The notes beneath the pieces are model-generated. The model was not told where the DNA came from and did not search any database. It was given only the letters and a program-made list of their open reading frames with translations. A DNA stretch of 64,000 bases, from positions 186,001 to 250,000 of the forward strand of contig NZ_JANUCA010000002.1 of assembly GCF_024807145.1 (NCBI RefSeq), written 5' to 3'. The position numbers and the translations under genes are program-made. The DNA comes from Microbacterium sp. AK031. GTDB lineage: Bacteria; Actinomycetota; Actinomycetes; Actinomycetales; Microbacteriaceae. Positions 41,296 to 50,631 of the stretch are shown in pieces; within the stretch, counting starts at the first letter, position 1; every line of letters starts with the position of its first letter.

Positions 41296-42711
41296 TCAGT
41301 ACACGACCGACGGCAGCGGGGCCGTCTCGTCTTCGGAGTGCTCTGTCGTGTCCGGCCCCTTCTGGGCGGCACGGATGATCAGCTTGACCTCGACCACGGC
41401 GAGCGCGGCGTAGATCACCGTGAACGCGACCAGCGAGATCAGCACCTCGAGCCCCGATGTGCCGGGCGAGACACCGTCGCGCGTGCTCATCAGCCCGAAC
41501 ACGATCCAGGGCTGTCGCCCCATCTCGGTGAAGACCCAGCCGACGATGTTCGCGAGCAGGGCGAGCGGGAACGACCAGATCGCGAGCTTCCACATCCACT
41601 TCGCCGGCGGGTTCTTAGCATTCTTACGCGTGACCCAGAGGCCGACGAGGGCGATGAACGCGTGCAGCATGCCGAGGCCGATCATCCAGCGGAACGCCCA
41701 GTAGGTGATCCACAGCACCGGAGCGAAGTTGTCGATGCCGAGGTCTGCGTACTGCACGGCGTACTCGGCGTTGAGGTCATTGATGCCGTGCACGCACGCG
41801 TCGAGCGTGTGCGTCGACAACAGCGACAGCAGGTACGGCACCCGGATCGAGAACAGCTCCGAGCTGCCGTCCGGCGTGCCGAGCGTGAACAGGCTGAACG
41901 ACGCGTCTGCACCGCAGACCGTGTCGAAGGTCGCCTCTGCCGCCGCCATCTTCATCGGCTGCGCGGCGTACATGGCCAGTCCCAGCTGGTCGCCTGTGAG
42001 CGCCACGCCGGCGGTGGAGACCAGCATCCCCCACAGACCGAACTTCAATGAGATGCGCATGGTGTCGACGTGCTGGCCGCGCATGAGATGCCACGCCGAG
42101 ACCGAGATGATGACACCGGCGGCGAACATGAACGCCCCGAAGATCGTGTGCGGGAATGCGGCGAGCGCGACCGGATTGGTCAGCAGCGCCCAGATGTCGA
42201 CGAGCTCGGCGCGGTTCGTGACGGGGTTGTACTCATAGCCGACCGGGTTCTGCATGAACGCGTTGGCGGCGATGATGAAGTACGCCGAGAGGATGCTGCC
42301 GATCGAGACGCACCAGATTGTGGCCAGGTGCAGCTTCTGCGGGAGCTTGTCCCAGCCGAAGATCCACAGACCGATGAAGGTCGCCTCGAAGAAGAAGGCG
42401 AGCAGTCCTTCGAATGCCAGCGGTGCGCCGAACACATCGCCGACGAAACGCGAGTAGTCCGACCAGTTCATGCCGAACTGGAACTCCTGCACGATGCCGG
42501 TGACCACGCCCATCGCGAAGTTGATGAGGAAGATCTTCCCGAAGAAGCGGGTGAGGTGCAGGTAGTGGATCTTGCCGGATCGCACCCATGCCGTCTGGAA
42601 GATGGCGGCCGACGTGGCCATGCCGATCGTGAGCGGCACGAACAGGTAGTGGTAGATGGTCGTCAGGCCGAACTGCCATCGGGATAGAACCAGTGGATCA
42701 AGCCACTCCAT
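41296..42711 (-). CDS. cydA: Cytochrome bd ubiquinol oxidase subunit I
   Basis: A 471-residue haem-bearing subunit. The b595 ligand is His in TTIYHYLF near residue 20, the b558 ligands are His in FGAFMFAAGVIISVSAWHL (about 186) and Met later. The quinol loop and GRQPWIVFGLM signature are present, and GMNWSDYSRFVGDVFGAPLA is the conserved helix 2-3 segment. The Q loop is short, as in Actinobacteria. AAGGAG precedes ATG 42711. It is first in cydABDC. Confidence 0.97.
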   Translation of the reverse strand: MEWLDPLVLSRWQFGLTTIYHYLFVPLTIGMATSAAIFQTAWVRSGKIHYLHLTRFFGKIFLINFAMGVVTGIVQEFQFGMNWSDYSRFVGDVFGAPLAFEGLLAFFFEATFIGLWIFGWDKLPQKLHLATIWCVSIGSILSAYFIIAANAFMQNPVGYEYNPVTNRAELVDIWALLTNPVALAAFPHTIFGAFMFAAGVIISVSAWHLMRGQHVDTMRISLKFGLWGMLVSTAGVALTGDQLGLAMYAAQPMKMAAAEATFDTVCGADASFSLFTLGTPDGSSELFSIRVPYLLSLLSTHTLDACVHGINDLNAEYAVQYADLGIDNFAPVLWITYWAFRWMIGLGMLHAFIALVGLWVTRKNAKNPPAKWMWKLAIWSFPLALLANIVGWVFTEMGRQPWIVFGLMSTRDGVSPGTSGLEVLISLVAFTVIYAALAVVEVKLIIRAAQKGPDTTEHSEDETAPLPSVVY

Positions 42712-42812
42712 CACAGGACTCCTTCTCTCGAAGGTGCAGCGTCTGCACCCGGGAGCGGGCCGGAATCGGCCCTCAGACGAGACGTCATCGGCGCTGATTC
42801 CAGTATCCCGTG

Positions 42813-42842
42813 GGCCCATTCAGCGCATGGCCAGAATGGGCC
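42813..42842. promoter_or_regulatory. Inverted repeat upstream of cydA
   Basis: GGCCCATTC (42813-42821) and GAATGGGCC (42834-42842) form a perfect 9-nt inverted pair about 100 nt before the cydA start and about 95 nt before radA. It may be a regulator site for the oxidase operon or a hairpin; no -35/-10 pair stands out. Confidence 0.45.
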
Positions 42843-42936
42843 TCTGCGCGATAGAGATGTCGGATGCCGTCGATAGCGTCGCGACATCGACTCCCGAGCG
42901 GCGTGAGGTGTCGGATGCCGCGACTAGCCTGTAGGA

Positions 42937-44319
42937 ATGGCAACCCGTCGCCCCGCGCCCTCGGCTTTCGTCTGCACCGAATGCGGGTGGACGACGTCGA
43001 AGTGGGTCGGCCGTTGCGGTGAATGCCAGCAGTGGGGCACTGTGCAGGAGCAGGCGGCGAAGACCGGCATCCTGCGGCAGCTGACCCCGCTCGCGCCTGG
43101 ATCAGATCGCGCCGCCCGCCCCATCACGCAGATCACCACGGCGGAGACTCCACGCCGCACCAGTGGGGTGGCCGAGTTCGATCGGGTGCTCGGCGGCGGC
43201 ATCGTGCCGGGTGCGGCCATCCTGCTCAGCGGCGAGCCGGGAGTCGGCAAGTCCACGCTGCTGCTCGAGGTCGCGGCCCAGGCGGCGCGGGGCGGTCGTC
43301 GAGTGCTGTACGCGAGCGCTGAGGAATCGCAGGCGCAGGTGCGACTGCGCGCAGAGCGCACCGGAGCCCTGCACGACGAGCTGTATCTGGCGAGCGAGAC
43401 AGACCTCGCCACGATCCTCGGCCACATCGATGAGGTGAAGCCCCAGCTCGTGATCGTCGACTCGGTGCAGACAGTGGCATCCTCCCTCTCCGACGGAGCG
43501 GCGGGCCAGCCCAGCCAGGTGCGCGAGGTCGCGGCCACTCTGATCCGGGTGGCGAAGGAGCGGAGCCTTCCGATCATCATCGTCGGGCACGTCACGAAGG
43601 ACGGGCAGGTCGCCGGTCCCCGCATCCTCGAGCACCTCGTCGATGTCGTCTGCCATTTCGAGGGAGATCGGCAGACCGCGCTGCGGTTCATCCGCGCGCT
43701 GAAGAATCGCTTCGGCCCCACCGACGAGGTCGGCTGCTTCGAGATGACGGGCGACGGAATCGCCGAGGTGCCAGACCCCAGCGGTCTGTTCCTCGGCCAC
43801 GGTTCGACCGAACCCGGCACGTGCGTCGCGATCTCGATGGAGGGCCGTCGCGCTCTGCCCGTCGAGGTGCAGGCTCTGACGGTGGAATCCACCGCCCCGA
43901 ATCCTCGACGAGTGGTGTCGGGGCTCGACTCGGCGCGAGTGGCGATGGTCCTCGCGATCCTCGAGAAGCGCGGACGCATCCCCACCGGAAAGTTGGACGT
44001 CTACGTGTCCACCGTCGGAGGCGTACGGTTCACGGAGCCAGCGGCCGATCTCGCGATCGCGATCGCCGTGGCGGGGTCGGTGCAGCAGTTCTCCGTGCCG
44101 CGCACGATCGCGGCAGTCGGAGAACTCAGCCTCGCCGGCGAGGTGCGCGCCGTCACACAGGCCGCGCAGCGTCGGTCGGAGGCGAAGAGGCTCGGGTACG
44201 AGCAGGTCATCGATGAGCGCTCGAAGTCGCTCGACGCCGCGCTGAACGACGTGAGATCACGCAGCAGATCGTCGCATCCTGCGAGGCCGCGCCGCGAGCC
44301 GGACGCCCCGCCGTTCTGA
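42937..44319 (+). CDS. radA: DNA repair protein RadA
   Basis: A 460-residue RecA-like helicase that drives branch migration during recombination. A C4 zinc finger (CTECGWTTSKWVGRCGEC) comes first, then Walker A GEPGVGKST at about 95, the KNRFG motif (KNRFGPTDE), and a C-terminal Lon-like domain (VDVYVSTVGG-type region, GELSLAGEVR). TAGCCT (42925-42930) ends 6 nt before ATG, indicating a leaderless message. Confidence 0.96.
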   Translation: MATRRPAPSAFVCTECGWTTSKWVGRCGECQQWGTVQEQAAKTGILRQLTPLAPGSDRAARPITQITTAETPRRTSGVAEFDRVLGGGIVPGAAILLSGEPGVGKSTLLLEVAAQAARGGRRVLYASAEESQAQVRLRAERTGALHDELYLASETDLATILGHIDEVKPQLVIVDSVQTVASSLSDGAAGQPSQVREVAATLIRVAKERSLPIIIVGHVTKDGQVAGPRILEHLVDVVCHFEGDRQTALRFIRALKNRFGPTDEVGCFEMTGDGIAEVPDPSGLFLGHGSTEPGTCVAISMEGRRALPVEVQALTVESTAPNPRRVVSGLDSARVAMVLAILEKRGRIPTGKLDVYVSTVGGVRFTEPAADLAIAIAVAGSVQQFSVPRTIAAVGELSLAGEVRAVTQAAQRRSEAKRLGYEQVIDERSKSLDAALNDVRSRSRSSHPARPRREPDAPPF

Positions 44320-44345
44320 TGCCCTGCCGTTCTGATGATGCCCTG

Positions 44346-44762
44346 TCAGGCGTCGAGCGCCGCGAGCAGGTCGCCAGGGGACGCCTGCATCGGGTGCGGA
44401 CCCGCGATATCGAGGAAGACCGTGGTGATTGTGTCGCGGTGCGTGGTCAAGAACGCCCGCAACCACTCCGGCGAGTAGATGCCGACGCCGGGTGGCAGAT
44501 TCGCCGGCTTGTTCTTCGCATCGCTGAACAGCAGCAGGGCGACGTCTCCGGTCGCCTGGTCACGGTAGGTCCAGACTTCACCGCCATCGAGCGGATTGTC
44601 ACGGTCGCCCGACCGGAGCAACGGCACGACCGTCGTCCCGTGGCGCAGGGCGAGAGCCACTGCAGCCATGTCCTGCTTCTCGAGCGCCTGTGAGAGCGCT
44701 TCAGAGCGGAACTCCTCCGGTGCCGGTTTCTTACCGGCACCCTTCGACTTCTTCGCTGCCAT
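44346..44762 (-). CDS. SseB-like small protein
   Basis: A 138-residue soluble protein. A Lys-rich start (MAAKKSKGAGKKPAPEEF) is followed by MAAVALALRHGTTVVPLLRS, WTYRDQATGDVALLLFSDA and VGIYSPEWLRAFLTTH. The last parts resemble the SseB N-terminal domain used widely in actinobacterial proteins of unknown role. TAGGCT (plus 44769-44774 reversed) ends 6 nt before the ATG. The assignment is by memory of the family pattern. Confidence 0.6.
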   Translation of the reverse strand: MAAKKSKGAGKKPAPEEFRSEALSQALEKQDMAAVALALRHGTTVVPLLRSGDRDNPLDGGEVWTYRDQATGDVALLLFSDAKNKPANLPPGVGIYSPEWLRAFLTTHRDTITTVFLDIAGPHPMQASPGDLLAALDA

Positions 44763-44816
44763 GCTTCCAGCCTAAAGACTGTTCGGGAGGGCATGAGTCA
44801 GGCGTGGAAATGGTTG

Positions 44817-44864
44817 GGGCCCTCTCGAGTTATCCATTGGGGACTGGAGTACTCGAAAGGGCCC
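44817..44864. repeat. Long imperfect hairpin in a non-coding gap
   Basis: GGGCCCTCTCGAGT (44817-44830) and ACTCGAAAGGGCCC (44851-44864) pair at 13 of 14 positions around a 20-nt loop. The surrounding 44775-45042 has no convincing gene. It may terminate the upstream minus-strand gene (45043-45696) or be an isolated repeat element. Confidence 0.6.
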
Positions 44865-45042
44865 TCGAACTCTTGAACGGTGACATGTCGAAGCGCTGGG
44901 GACGCTGAATACGACGCCACTGGGGATGGCTTGCACCGAAGAATCTCAAGAGTCGTGCCTATGGTATCCCAAAGGACTGCGGCTGTCAGCATCGAGCCAG
45001 TGAGGTCATCCCGATGCCGTCGCCGAGAGTGCCGTGCGGCGC

Positions 45043-45696
45043 TCAATACAGCAGAATCTGTCGCGTCTCGGCGCCCTCGAAGCCGCCGATCGAGACGGCA
45101 AGGTGATACGAAGCACCGCCGCCGGGTGCGCGGGGGCGATTCTCCTGATCGCACGTCGCGACGTCGGAGCGGGTGCGGTCCCACTGCACCGGCGTCGCAC
45201 TCGTCACGGTCTGTCCCGCCGCGAGGGTCACGACCATGCTGCTCGGGCTCTCCTGGCAATCGGTGGAGCGCCACCAGGTGTCGCTCCCGCTGGAGACGGT
45301 GAACACCTGGGTCGTCGAGCCGACGTCGATCGTGCAGTCCGAGGAACCCGTATTCGTGAGCGAGATGGAGAGCTGCGGGAGTGCGCCCGCGGGATAGGTG
45401 TCGGCATCCGTGATCGCCTCGACGGCGACGTCGCCCGCCTGACACGGCGTTGCCGTCTCGGTCTCGTCGTCCGTCGGCTCTGGCGACGGCGAGTCCGACG
45501 CCGTCGGGGCCGGGTTCTCGGGAGCGGTGCTGTCTGACGTCGTCGGCCTGGGCTTCGGCTCTGCCCCGGCATCCGACCAGGGCTGCGCGATCGCAAGCCA
45601 GACACCCGCTGCGAGCGCGACGAGCAGAATGATCAGACCGCCGAAGACGACGATCCGACGACGGCGGTATACGGCGTCCGATCTGCGAAGGGCCAT
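45043..45696 (-). CDS. Membrane-anchored hypothetical protein with Pro/Thr-rich linker
   Basis: A 217-residue protein. A short cytoplasmic basic stretch (YRRRRI) is followed by one transmembrane helix (residues about 14-37), an acidic Pro/Ser/Thr linker (about 45-85) and an extracytoplasmic Ig-like domain with two Cys pairs (ATPCQAG, SSDCTID, STDCQES, VATCDQE) and strands LPQLSISLTNTG and QVFTVSSGSDTWW. Its ATG overlaps the end of the acetyltransferase gene. Similar actinobacterial DUF4232-type domains exist, but I cannot assign the function. Confidence 0.7.
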   Translation of the reverse strand: MALRRSDAVYRRRRIVVFGGLIILLVALAAGVWLAIAQPWSDAGAEPKPRPTTSDSTAPENPAPTASDSPSPEPTDDETETATPCQAGDVAVEAITDADTYPAGALPQLSISLTNTGSSDCTIDVGSTTQVFTVSSGSDTWWRSTDCQESPSSMVVTLAAGQTVTSATPVQWDRTRSDVATCDQENRPRAPGGGASYHLAVSIGGFEGAETRQILLY

Positions 45697-46196
45697 CACA
45701 GATTCTTCAGCATGCGCGTGTTGCCGAGAGTGTTCGGCTTCACGTGCGCAAGATCGAGGAACTCTGCGACACCCTCGTCGGGGCTGCGCAGCAGCTGCGA
45801 GTAGACATCGGGGTCGACGACTTGTTCGCCGATCGGTGCGAATCCGTGGCGGGTGAAGAACTCGACCTCGAATGTGAGGCAGAACAGCCGCCGCAGGCCC
45901 AGCGCAATCGCCCTTTCCTCGAGCCCTTGGATCAGGGCACGTCCGACGCCGTGGTGCAGCCAGTCGTCGCGCACGATCAGTGTGCGCACCTCGCCGAGGT
46001 CCTCCCACATCACGTGCAGCGCGCCGCATCCGATGAGCTCACCGTCGATCTCTGCGACGACGAACTCCTGCACCGCGCCATAGAGCACCGCGAGATCCTT
46101 GCCGAGCAGGATACGTCGCTCGACCAGCGGCTCCAACAGGGTGTGGATGCCGAGGATGTCGGCGCTGCGCGCCGGGCGGACGGTGTACTCGCTCAC
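45696..46196 (-). CDS. GNAT amino-acid N-acetyltransferase (ArgA-like)
   Basis: A 166-residue acetyltransferase. VRPARSADILGIHTLLEPLV opens the fold, LGEVRTLIVRDDWLHHGVGRAL is the acetyl-CoA loop (RxxGxG-like), and FCLTFEVEFFTRHGFAPI is strand 5 with the ArgA-type F-T-R-H-G-F. Bacterial N-acetylglutamate synthases of this short type start arginine synthesis. GTG 46196 follows TAGGCT by 6 nt (leaderless). It overlaps the next gene by 1 nt. Confidence 0.85.
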   Translation of the reverse strand: MSEYTVRPARSADILGIHTLLEPLVERRILLGKDLAVLYGAVQEFVVAEIDGELIGCGALHVMWEDLGEVRTLIVRDDWLHHGVGRALIQGLEERAIALGLRRLFCLTFEVEFFTRHGFAPIGEQVVDPDVYSQLLRSPDEGVAEFLDLAHVKPNTLGNTRMLKNL

Positions 46197-46337
46197 GTCT
46201 CCAGCCTAAACTCGCCCCGCCTCAAGCCCCGTATTCGCGCGCCACGCCCGCGCTCACCGATCGGAAATCGTAGACGAATCGTGCGCGCCACGGCGAGTTC
46301 GGATGCGACTCGCCGTCGACACGCCAGATCGTCCGGG

Positions 46338-46386
46338 TTTTCCCACGTGCATCTGACGCGACTTTTCCCACGTGCACCTGACGCGA
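46338..46386. repeat. Tandem 25-nt repeat
   Basis: TTTTCCCACGTGCATCTGAC continuing GCGA (46338-46361) recurs as TTTTCCCACGTGCACCTGAC continuing GCGA (46363-46386), 25 nt apart with one mismatch. It lies between the acetyltransferase start and the clpC terminator. The region 46209-46337 before it holds no gene I can support. Confidence 0.8.
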
Positions 46387-46418
46387 AAAAGGCGGATGCC
46401 GTAGCATCCGCCTTTTTC
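46385..46418 (-). terminator. Terminator of clpC
   Basis: Perfect 15-nt arms GAAAAAGGCGGATGC (46385-46399) and GCATCCGCCTTTTTC (46404-46418) enclose CGTA, 11 nt after the clpC stop on the minus strand. The arm ends in T5 on both strands, so it can work in either direction. The stem contains the inverted CGGATGC word. Confidence 0.9.
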
Positions 46419-46428
46419 ACCTATGGGT

Positions 46429-48957
46429 CTACTCGCCCGAGGCAGCAGCCAGGTCGGGGCTCGAGGTGATCGCGCCACCGGTGTTGATGCCGATCGAGAC
46501 CTTCTCGCCACGCGGGGCGGTCTCGAACTGGAACTTGCCGTCCTTGGCATCCACCTTCACGTGGTCGCCGGGGTTGAGCTCGCCGTGCAGGATCTTCTCC
46601 GACAGCTGGTCCTCGATCTCCCGCTGCATCGCACGACGCAGCGGGCGAGCACCGAGTGCCGGGTCGAAGCCGATCTCGATGAGGCGCTCCTTGGCCGGCT
46701 GCGACAGCTCCACCGTCATGTCGCGGTCGAGCAGACGGTCGCTGAGACGCTTGACGAACAGATCGACGATCTGTACGAGCTCTTCCTTCGACAGTTGCGG
46801 GAAGACGATGACATCGTCGACACGGTTGAGGAACTCGGGCTTGAAGTGCCGCTTGAGCTCTTCGTCGACCTTGCCCTTCATCCGCTCGTAGCTGGTCTGT
46901 GCGTTGCCCTCGAGCTGGAAGCCGACCGGGCCTCCGGCGATCGCGGACGAGCCGAGGTTGGTCGTCATGATGATCACCGTGTTCTTGAAGTCCACGACCC
47001 GACCCTGACCATCGGTGAGGCGACCCTCTTCGAGGATCTGCAGCAGCGAGTTGAAGATATCGGGGTGTGCCTTCTCGATCTCATCGAAAAGCACAACGCT
47101 GAAGGGCTTGCGGCGCACCTTCTCGGTGAGCTGGCCACCTTCTTCGAAGCCGACGAACCCTGGAGGGGCGCCGAAGAGCCTGGAGACGGTGTGCTTCTCG
47201 CCGAACTCGCTCATGTCGAGCGAGATGAGGGCGCCCTCATCGTCGAACAGGAACTCGGCAAGCGCCTTGGCGAGCTCGGTCTTTCCCACACCCGTAGGGC
47301 CGGCGAAGATGAACGAACCCGAGGGGCGCTTCGGGTCCTTGAGGCCCGCACGCTGACGACGGATCGTGCGGGAGAGCGCCGCGATGGCCTCTTCCTGCCC
47401 GACGACACGCTGATGCAGCGCCTTCTCCATGAAAACGAGCCGGCTGGACTCCTCCTCGGTCAGCTTGAACACCGGGATGCCGGTGGCCTGTGCGAGCACT
47501 TCGGCGATCAGGCCCTCATCGACCACTGCCGCGGTCGCGACGTCACCGGAGCGCCACTGCTTCTCGAGGCGCAGGCGCTCGGCCAGGAGGCTCTTCTCCT
47601 CATCGCGCAGCGATGCGGCCTTCTCGAAGTCCTGCTCCTCGGATGCCGCTTCCTTCTGCTCGCGCACCGCGGCGATCTTCTCGTCGAACTCGCGCAGCTC
47701 GGGCGGGCTGGACAGGATCGACAGGCGCAGGCGGGCTCCGGCCTCGTCGATCAGGTCGATGGCCTTGTCCGGCAGGAAGCGGTCCGCGACGTAGCGGTCG
47801 GCGAGATTGGATGCCGCGACGATCGCGCCGTCGGTGATCTGCACCTTGTGGTGCGCCTCGTAGCGGTCGCGCAGTCCCTTGAGGATGTTGATCGTGTGAG
47901 GCAGGCTCGGCTCAGCCACCTGGATCGACTGGAAGCGGCGCTCGAGCGCAGCATCCTTCTCGAAGTGCTTGCGGTACTCGTCGAGCGTCGTCGCACCGAT
48001 CGTCTGCAGCTCGCCACGGGCGAGGAGGGGCTTCAGGATGCTGGCGGCGTCGATCGCACCCTCGGCAGCGCCCGCTCCCACGAGGGTGTGGATCTCGTCG
48101 ATGAAGACGATGATGTCGCCGCGCGTGCGGATCTCCTTGGTGACCTTCTTCAGGCGCTCCTCGAAGTCACCACGGTAGCGGGAGCCGGCGATGAGCGAGC
48201 CGAGGTCGAGCGAGTAGAGCTGCTTGTCCTTCAGCGTCTCGGGCACGTCGCCCTTGACGATCGCCTGGGCGAGGCCCTCGACGACGGCGGTCTTGCCGAC
48301 GCCGGGCTCACCGATCAGGACGGGGTTGTTCTTGGACCGGCGGGAGAGGATCTGCATGACCCGCTCGATCTCCTTCTCGCGCCCGATCACCGGGTCGAGC
48401 TTGTTGTCGCGCGCCGCCTGGGTGAGGTTGCGACCGAACTGGTCGAGCACTGCTGACCCGCCCTGGGCGGCCTGCTGGCTGTCGTTCGTGGTCGCGCCGA
48501 CTGCGGCGGGCTCGCGGCCCGGGGCGCCGGAGAGCAGCTGGATGACCTGCTGGCGCACCTTGTTCAGGTCTGCGCCGAGCTTGACGAGCACCTGAGCAGC
48601 GACGCCTTCACCCTCGCGGATGAGGCCGAGCAGGATGTGCTCGGTGCCGATGTAGTTGTGGCCGAGCTGCAGCGCTTCGCGCAGGCTCAGCTCGAGCACC
48701 TTCTTGGCGCGCGGCGTGAAGGGGATGTGACCGGTCGGCTGCTGCTGGCCCTGACCGATGATGTCCTGCACCTGCTCGCGCACGGCGTCGAGGGAGATGC
48801 CGAGCGACTCCAGCGCCTTGGCGGCAACGCCTTCACCCTCGTGGATGAGGCCGAGCAGGATGTGCTCGGTGCCGATGTAGTTGTGGTTGAGCATCTTCGC
48901 CTCTTCTTGGGCGAGGACGACGACACGACGGGCACGGTCGGTGAATCTCTCGAACAT
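46429..48957 (-). CDS. clpC: ATP-dependent Clp protease ATPase subunit ClpC
   Basis: An 842-residue Hsp100 unfoldase that feeds substrates to ClpP. The N-domain has two Clp repeats ([17 protein letters not shown] and [17 protein letters not shown]). D1 has Walker [10 protein letters not shown] and Walker [13 protein letters not shown]. The middle domain has a UVR-like coiled coil ([19 protein letters not shown]). D2 has GPTGVGKTE. The C-terminal is Ala/Ser-rich. ATG 48957 is used because AAGGAG lies 8 nt upstream; earlier codons lack a site. Confidence 0.97.
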   Translation of the reverse strand: MFERFTDRARRVVVLAQEEAKMLNHNYIGTEHILLGLIHEGEGVAAKALESLGISLDAVREQVQDIIGQGQQQPTGHIPFTPRAKKVLELSLREALQLGHNYIGTEHILLGLIREGEGVAAQVLVKLGADLNKVRQQVIQLLSGAPGREPAAVGATTNDSQQAAQGGSAVLDQFGRNLTQAARDNKLDPVIGREKEIERVMQILSRRSKNNPVLIGEPGVGKTAVVEGLAQAIVKGDVPETLKDKQLYSLDLGSLIAGSRYRGDFEERLKKVTKEIRTRGDIIVFIDEIHTLVGAGAAEGAIDAASILKPLLARGELQTIGATTLDEYRKHFEKDAALERRFQSIQVAEPSLPHTINILKGLRDRYEAHHKVQITDGAIVAASNLADRYVADRFLPDKAIDLIDEAGARLRLSILSSPPELREFDEKIAAVREQKEAASEEQDFEKAASLRDEEKSLLAERLRLEKQWRSGDVATAAVVDEGLIAEVLAQATGIPVFKLTEEESSRLVFMEKALHQRVVGQEEAIAALSRTIRRQRAGLKDPKRPSGSFIFAGPTGVGKTELAKALAEFLFDDEGALISLDMSEFGEKHTVSRLFGAPPGFVGFEEGGQLTEKVRRKPFSVVLFDEIEKAHPDIFNSLLQILEEGRLTDGQGRVVDFKNTVIIMTTNLGSSAIAGGPVGFQLEGNAQTSYERMKGKVDEELKRHFKPEFLNRVDDVIVFPQLSKEELVQIVDLFVKRLSDRLLDRDMTVELSQPAKERLIEIGFDPALGARPLRRAMQREIEDQLSEKILHGELNPGDHVKVDAKDGKFQFETAPRGEKVSIGINTGGAITSSPDLAAASGE

Positions 48958-49114
48958 TGTCAACTCCTTGGTTCGCACGGGGCGAATGCACTGACGCCAG
49001 GCGGCTCTTCAGCGCCTGTACATCGAGAGTAACGAGGGATCGGGGCCTGCATGCCCGTGTTCGCCGTCGGCATACCCCGCGATGGCTTCTGAAGAGCACA
49101 TGCAGCGACAAGGG

Positions 49115-49159
49115 TTGACGGTGTTATCGAGAGTCGTTATCTTAACGGAAGTCGATAAC
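49115..49159 (+). promoter_or_regulatory. Promoter-operator of the DUF2975/XRE module
   Basis: -35 TTGACG (49115-49120) and -10 TATCTT (49138-49143) are 17 nt apart. A perfect 8-nt inverted pair GTTATCGA (49123-49130) / TCGATAAC (49152-49159) brackets the -10 box; more GTTATC- and GATAT-type words fill 49135-49174. The XRE regulator encoded in the operon is the likely binder. Confidence 0.75.
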
Positions 49160-49184
49160 AACGATATTCGATATGGAGGTTCGC

Positions 49185-49805
49185 ATGGACACGCGTACTG
49201 GACGCCCGTCCCTCAGCGAGGCAGTCGCGCTCGGGCTGGTCGCGACAGGTGCCGTGAGCATCGGGATCGCATCCGTCTTCGGCGCCGTCGGCGCGGGAAT
49301 CGAAGTCTTCGGGTCGCCCGTTCCGGTGAGCCTGCCGGTGGACGGCGCGGAGATGACACCACTCGCAGGTGCGGACGGGGTCACGGCGGCGGAGTACACG
49401 CAATCGCTGGTCTCGTTCGAGACTCTGGATGCCGGCACGCGCTGGCTCCTGCTCGCGGAGGTCGCACTTCCGGTGCTGGCGACGGTCATCGTGTGCGCGG
49501 CGCTGTGGTGGCTGGGGCTGTCGCTGATCCGGCAGCGGGCGTTCCGGCGCTCGATGGTTCCGGTGCTGGCGACGGCGGCGTTCACTCTTGTCGTGACGGC
49601 GATGATCGCTCCGCTGTTCGGCGCGTTCGCTCGCGCTCAGGTGGTCGAGCAACTCGCGGCGTCCGGCGCCGATATCGCCGGATTCTGGATGTTCCTGTAT
49701 CAGCTGGATCCCACGCCGATCGGATGGGGCATCGCTCTGGCACTCGTGGCGACGGCGTTCGAAGTCGGCCAGCGTCTGCAGCGCGAGACGGAAGGGTTGG
49801 TCTGA
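49185..49805 (+). CDS. Membrane protein, first gene of a DUF2975/XRE module
   Basis: A 206-residue protein with about four transmembrane helices (around residues 15-35, 85-110, 120-145, 160-185) and an extracytoplasmic loop after helix 1. GGAGG lies 6 nt before ATG 49185. Its stop overlaps the DUF2975 start (TGATG), and an XRE regulator follows. The overall layout resembles its DUF2975 neighbour, and both end with LQRETEGLV / LQKDAEGLV. Function unknown. Confidence 0.7.
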   Translation: MDTRTGRPSLSEAVALGLVATGAVSIGIASVFGAVGAGIEVFGSPVPVSLPVDGAEMTPLAGADGVTAAEYTQSLVSFETLDAGTRWLLLAEVALPVLATVIVCAALWWLGLSLIRQRAFRRSMVPVLATAAFTLVVTAMIAPLFGAFARAQVVEQLAASGADIAGFWMFLYQLDPTPIGWGIALALVATAFEVGQRLQRETEGLV

Positions 49806-50407
49806 TGGAGAGCTCGAAGATCAAGGCGGATCGCAACGACCTCAACACCGCGATCGTCGTGGGCGCTCTGGTCATCGCCTGGCTGTTATTCGACGGCATC
49901 CGACGCATTGTCGAGCTGTTCGGCACGGCAGGCTCGGTGACAGTGACGACCCGCGTGCCGGCGCAGGAGATCACTGCTGCGATAGGCGACGGGGCACCCG
50001 CCATTGTCGATTCCGCAACGCTCGTCGTCGCGGATGTGAACACGGTCAGCATCATCTCGCTGGTGCTGGCGATCACTCTGCGCGCCCTGTGTCTGATCGC
50101 GGTCGCGGTTCTCGGAGTCGTCCTGTGCCGGAGACTGATGCGCGGCATCCTGTTCGACCGCGTCAACACACGCCTCACCTTCGCGATGTCGATAGGCCTG
50201 TTGGCCGCAGGACTTATCGGACCTTGGTTCGAGAACATGGGCCTGAACGGAGTCGTCGCGGCGTTGGGCGGAGAGTTCGACTATCAGCGGTGGCTTCTTT
50301 TCTCTGACGGGATCCCGCTCTTCGTCGCAGCCATCGCGGTCGGCGTGCTGGTGATCGTGTTCCGTCGAGGCACAGCTCTGCAGAAGGACGCGGAGGGCCT
50401 GGTGTGA
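49805..50407 (+). CDS. DUF2975-type membrane protein
   Basis: A 200-residue protein with four transmembrane helices (around residues 17-37, 75-100, 120-140, 160-185). VNTVSIISLVLAITLRALCL and the loop RGILFDRVNTRLTFAMSIGL match the DUF2975 pattern, in which a short cytoplasmic F-x-x-x-N segment joins helices 2 and 3. In many Firmicutes and Actinobacteria these proteins are encoded directly before a small XRE regulator, as here. Overlaps both neighbours. Confidence 0.75.
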   Translation: MESSKIKADRNDLNTAIVVGALVIAWLLFDGIRRIVELFGTAGSVTVTTRVPAQEITAAIGDGAPAIVDSATLVVADVNTVSIISLVLAITLRALCLIAVAVLGVVLCRRLMRGILFDRVNTRLTFAMSIGLLAAGLIGPWFENMGLNGVVAALGGEFDYQRWLLFSDGIPLFVAAIAVGVLVIVFRRGTALQKDAEGLV

Positions 50408-50631
50408 CTCCCGCAGTGGAAGAGGAGGAGACGGGCATCCACTGCCGGCTCGACGAGTTGCTTGCGGAACGCGGAATGACGCTGACCGAGTTGAGTTCGA
50501 GGGTCGGGGTGAGCATCGTCAATCTGTCGGTGCTGAAGAACGACCGGGCGCGGGCGATCAGGTACTCGACGCTGCGGGCGATCTGCGATGCGCTCGGCTG
50601 CGAGGTCGGTGAATTGCTCGTGCTGGCATAG
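50404..50631 (+). CDS. Small XRE-family (YozG-like) transcriptional regulator
   Basis: A 75-residue Cro/CI-type protein. The HTH covers residues about 14-70: LDELLAERGMTLTELSSRVG, then ISIVNLSVLKNDRARAIRYS and LRAICDALGCEVGELL. GTG overlaps the DUF2975 stop (GTGA). Such regulators repress their own operon, here probably through the GTTATCGA palindrome at 49123-49159; the membrane partners may control its activity. Confidence 0.9.
   Translation: MTPAVEEEETGIHCRLDELLAERGMTLTELSSRVGVSIVNLSVLKNDRARAIRYSTLRAICDALGCEVGELLVLA

Noticed and set aside
44798..45042. Minus-strand open frame of about 80 codons in the gap downstream of the membrane-anchored protein
   Set aside because: It is part of a frame that mostly shadows the real gene, with a hairpin in it and no ribosome site.
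46338..46386. Possible CRISPR repeat pair
   Set aside because: Only two units with 1-nt spacing, no spacers and no cas genes in the window.
46423..48456. A 677-codon open frame antisense to clpC
   Set aside because: It is the frame-shadow of a high-GC gene: composition is dominated by Leu, Arg, Asp and Glu without domains, and ClpC on the other strand is certain.
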